Shown here piece after piece: positions 32,201 through 33,758 of a DNA stretch of 33,758 nucleotides. The DNA is from an uncultured Corynebacterium sp. (GTDB lineage: Bacteria > Actinomycetota > Actinomycetes > Mycobacteriales > Mycobacteriaceae). The stretch spans positions 1 through 33,758 of the forward strand of contig NZ_CALZFS010000012.1 of NCBI RefSeq assembly GCF_945649885.1. The letters are read 5' to 3'. Under the pieces are notes generated by a model. That model was not told where the DNA came from and ran no database searches. It worked only from the letters and a program-made list of their open reading frames with translations. The translations under genes were made by a program, and so were the position numbers. Every line of letters starts with the position of its first letter. Positions within the stretch are counted from its first letter, which is position 1.

Positions 32201-33758
32201 TTAACGGGATAGAACAAGCTTCGGGCACTTGCCCTGGGCGCGGGACACGCAGATCATCATGGTCTTGTTGGCTTCCTGCTCATCCGCGGTGAGGATGGAA
32301 TCACGGTGATCCACATCGCCGGAGACCACCGGGGTTTCACAGGTGCCACACGTACCGTTCTCACATGAGGAGATCACGCTGATGCCCTCACGTTTGGCGG
32401 CGTCCAGGATGGACTCATCTGCACTGACGGTGACGGCCTTCTGGGACTGGGTGAACTCCACCTCGAAGGGTTCATCCTCATGGTCACGCACCACAACCTT
32501 CGGTGCGAAGCGCTCCAGACGGAGACTTCCCTTCGGCCAGTGCGCGGACTTCTCCTCCACCGCCTGCAGCAGACCCTCAGGCCCACAGCAGTAGATGAGG
32601 GTGTTGTCAACAGATGTCCCCAGTACTGAGTCCAGGTCCAGGTGGCCCAGCTCATCCTGAGGGACCAGCTGGACACGATCGCCATGAGGCTCAAGTTCTG
32701 CCAGGAAAGCCATGGACTTGCGGGAGCGTCCACCGTAGAGGAGCTTCCAGTCCTTGCCCTGCCGTTCCGCTTCCCGGATCATGGCCAGGATTGGGGTGAT
32801 GCCGATGCCGCCGGCGATGAAGAGGTACTGCTCAGCCTCAGCGAAGCGGAAGTTATTGCGGGGCCAGGAAACGGTGATGGGGGTTGCGCTAATAAGCGTG
32901 TCATGAACTGCTGCGGAACCACCGCGTCCGGCAGGTTCGCGCAGGATGCCCACGCGGTAGCAGGTGGGATCCTCATGATCACCCGAGAGTGAGTACTGGC
33001 GGACCATCTCGCCCTCCAGATGCAGATCAATGTGTGCACCCGGCTTCCAGCGTGGCAGCTCACCGCCATCAGGGTGAACCAGCTTGAGGGAGATGACACC
33101 CTCGGACTCCTCGATGCGCTCAGCGACCTTCAAATCCAGGGTGCGCACAGCAGCCTGCTTGGAACGCTCGATATCAGCCAGGTCCCAGTGGACGTTGAGG
33201 GAACGGCGGGCCGGCAGCAGAGCCATGCGGACGAAGTCGAGGGAATCAGGATCATCGACCTTGATGGAGGGGAGACGCTCGAAGAGCACCTGCAGGCCGA
33301 CGGAACCCTGGACACGTGCCAGCGGGTTACCCAGGCACTTGTGGCGACCGGTGGAAAACGCCATGTGATCCTGTGGATCTGGGCGGTGGATATCAAAATC
33401 GAAGGGGTTGTCGATGTAGGTGGGATCAGTGTTCACAGAGGACAGGGCGATCCAGACCATGTCACCCTTCTTGATCTGCGCACCACCGAGCTCAACGTCG
33501 ATCATGGCCTGGCGGGAGGCGAAGGTGGAGGACGGACGACGGCGGACCGTCTCCTCAAACACGCGTGGCCACAGCTCCGGTTCCAGGAGGGCATCCTCAA
33601 GCGCGGACGGGTTCTTCTCCAGGAACAGCAGCGCATTGGCCATGGCCTGAGCGGTGGTGTCAGTACCAGCGGCACAGAACTCGGTGAGATGGATGGCGAT
33701 CTGATCGGAATCGAGGATGTAGTTACCCTCATCATCTTTCTGGGAGGCCATGATGGAG
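32201..33758 (-). CDS. Self-sufficient cytochrome P450, 3' part (CYP116B/P450RhF type)
   Basis: The N-terminal part of the gene is outside the window: the frame stays open to the right edge, and the ATG at 33751 is internal. Counting from that Met, the I-helix motif AGTDTT is at 28-33, ExxR within FEETVR at 65-70, and the heme loop FSTGRHKCLG at 132-141 (heme ligand C139). It is followed by a phthalate-dioxygenase-reductase-type module: FMN-binding RQYS at 251-254, NADH-binding GGIGITP at 314-320, CCGPEG at 388-393. A ferredoxin [2Fe-2S] domain follows, with cysteines 463, 468, 471 and 501. The enzyme would carry electrons from NAD(P)H through FMN and Fe-S to heme in one chain. The substrate is unknown. 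Confidence 0.92.
   Translation of the reverse strand, partial: SIMASQKDDEGNYILDSDQIAIHLTEFCAAGTDTTAQAMANALLFLEKNPSALEDALLEPELWPRVFEETVRRRPSSTFASRQAMIDVELGGAQIKKGDMVWIALSSVNTDPTYIDNPFDFDIHRPDPQDHMAFSTGRHKCLGNPLARVQGSVGLQVLFERLPSIKVDDPDSLDFVRMALLPARRSLNVHWDLADIERSKQAAVRTLDLKVAERIEESEGVISLKLVHPDGGELPRWKPGAHIDLHLEGEMVRQYSLSGDHEDPTCYRVGILREPAGRGGSAAVHDTLISATPITVSWPRNNFRFAEAEQYLFIAGGIGITPILAMIREAERQGKDWKLLYGGRSRKSMAFLAELEPHGDRVQLVPQDELGHLDLDSVLGTSVDNTLIYCCGPEGLLQAVEEKSAHWPKGSLRLERFAPKVVVRDHEDEPFEVEFTQSQKAVTVSADESILDAAKREGISVISSCENGTCGTCETPVVSGDVDHRDSILTADEQEANKTMMICVSRAQGKCPKLVLSR

Overview
The window looks like the replication-origin region of a Corynebacterium of the C. glutamicum / C. efficiens group. 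The reasons are gene content and order (gyrB-dciA-recF-dnaN-oriC-dnaA / rpmH-rnpA-yidD-yidC-rsmG-parA-parB / cwlM-trxC-trxB-sigM-murJ-DUF6049-mutT4 / cca), actinobacterial-type proteins (a YidC without the large periplasmic domain, a MurJ-pseudokinase fusion, a cytosolic CwlM), frequent GTG starts and a moderately high G+C content. The species is an inference.

Layout. Positions 1-6042 hold the leftward replication genes: the gyrB 5' end, dciA (DUF721), recF, dnaN and dnaA, all on the minus strand. The dnaN-dnaA gap (3334-4263) carries the best origin candidate, an array of DnaA boxes with helical-turn spacing. More perfect boxes lie upstream of dnaA (6237-6389). Positions 6918-11836 hold the rightward set: rpmH, rnpA, yidD, yidC, rsmG, parA and parB, followed by a GNAT-like gene. 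Genes on the two sides point away from the origin region, as expected for co-orientation with replication.

Positions 12708-25072 form a long minus-strand region. In transcription order it reads mutT4, a DUF6049 exported protein, murJ fused to a pseudokinase, a very strong GC-rich hairpin, the ECF sigma factor sigM, a decayed IS1380-type transposase, trxB, trxC and cwlM. This joins peptidoglycan precursor export and control (MurJ, CwlM) to thiol redox control (SigM, TrxB, TrxC). Two promoter-like sequences of SigH/SigM type lie upstream of trxB. Positions 25185-28379 run rightward: cca (possibly leaderless), yqgE, then the azlC-azlD amino-acid exporter pair. An unrecognised 114-residue protein and a pyridoxine kinase follow.

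Positions 29598-33758 look more accessory: a 750-base non-coding stretch with a frameshifted exported-protein remnant and an orphan terminator, a TetR regulator with a likely operator, a lipoprotein with an SMP-30-like beta-propeller, and the 3' part of a self-sufficient cytochrome P450 (P450-FMN-[2Fe-2S] fusion) that runs off the right edge. Most of the window is conserved core. The parts most worth a second look are the DnaA-box geometry, the paired trxB promoters, the IS remnant beside sigM, the long disordered extensions on DnaA, MurJ and MutT4, and the P450-lipoprotein pair.
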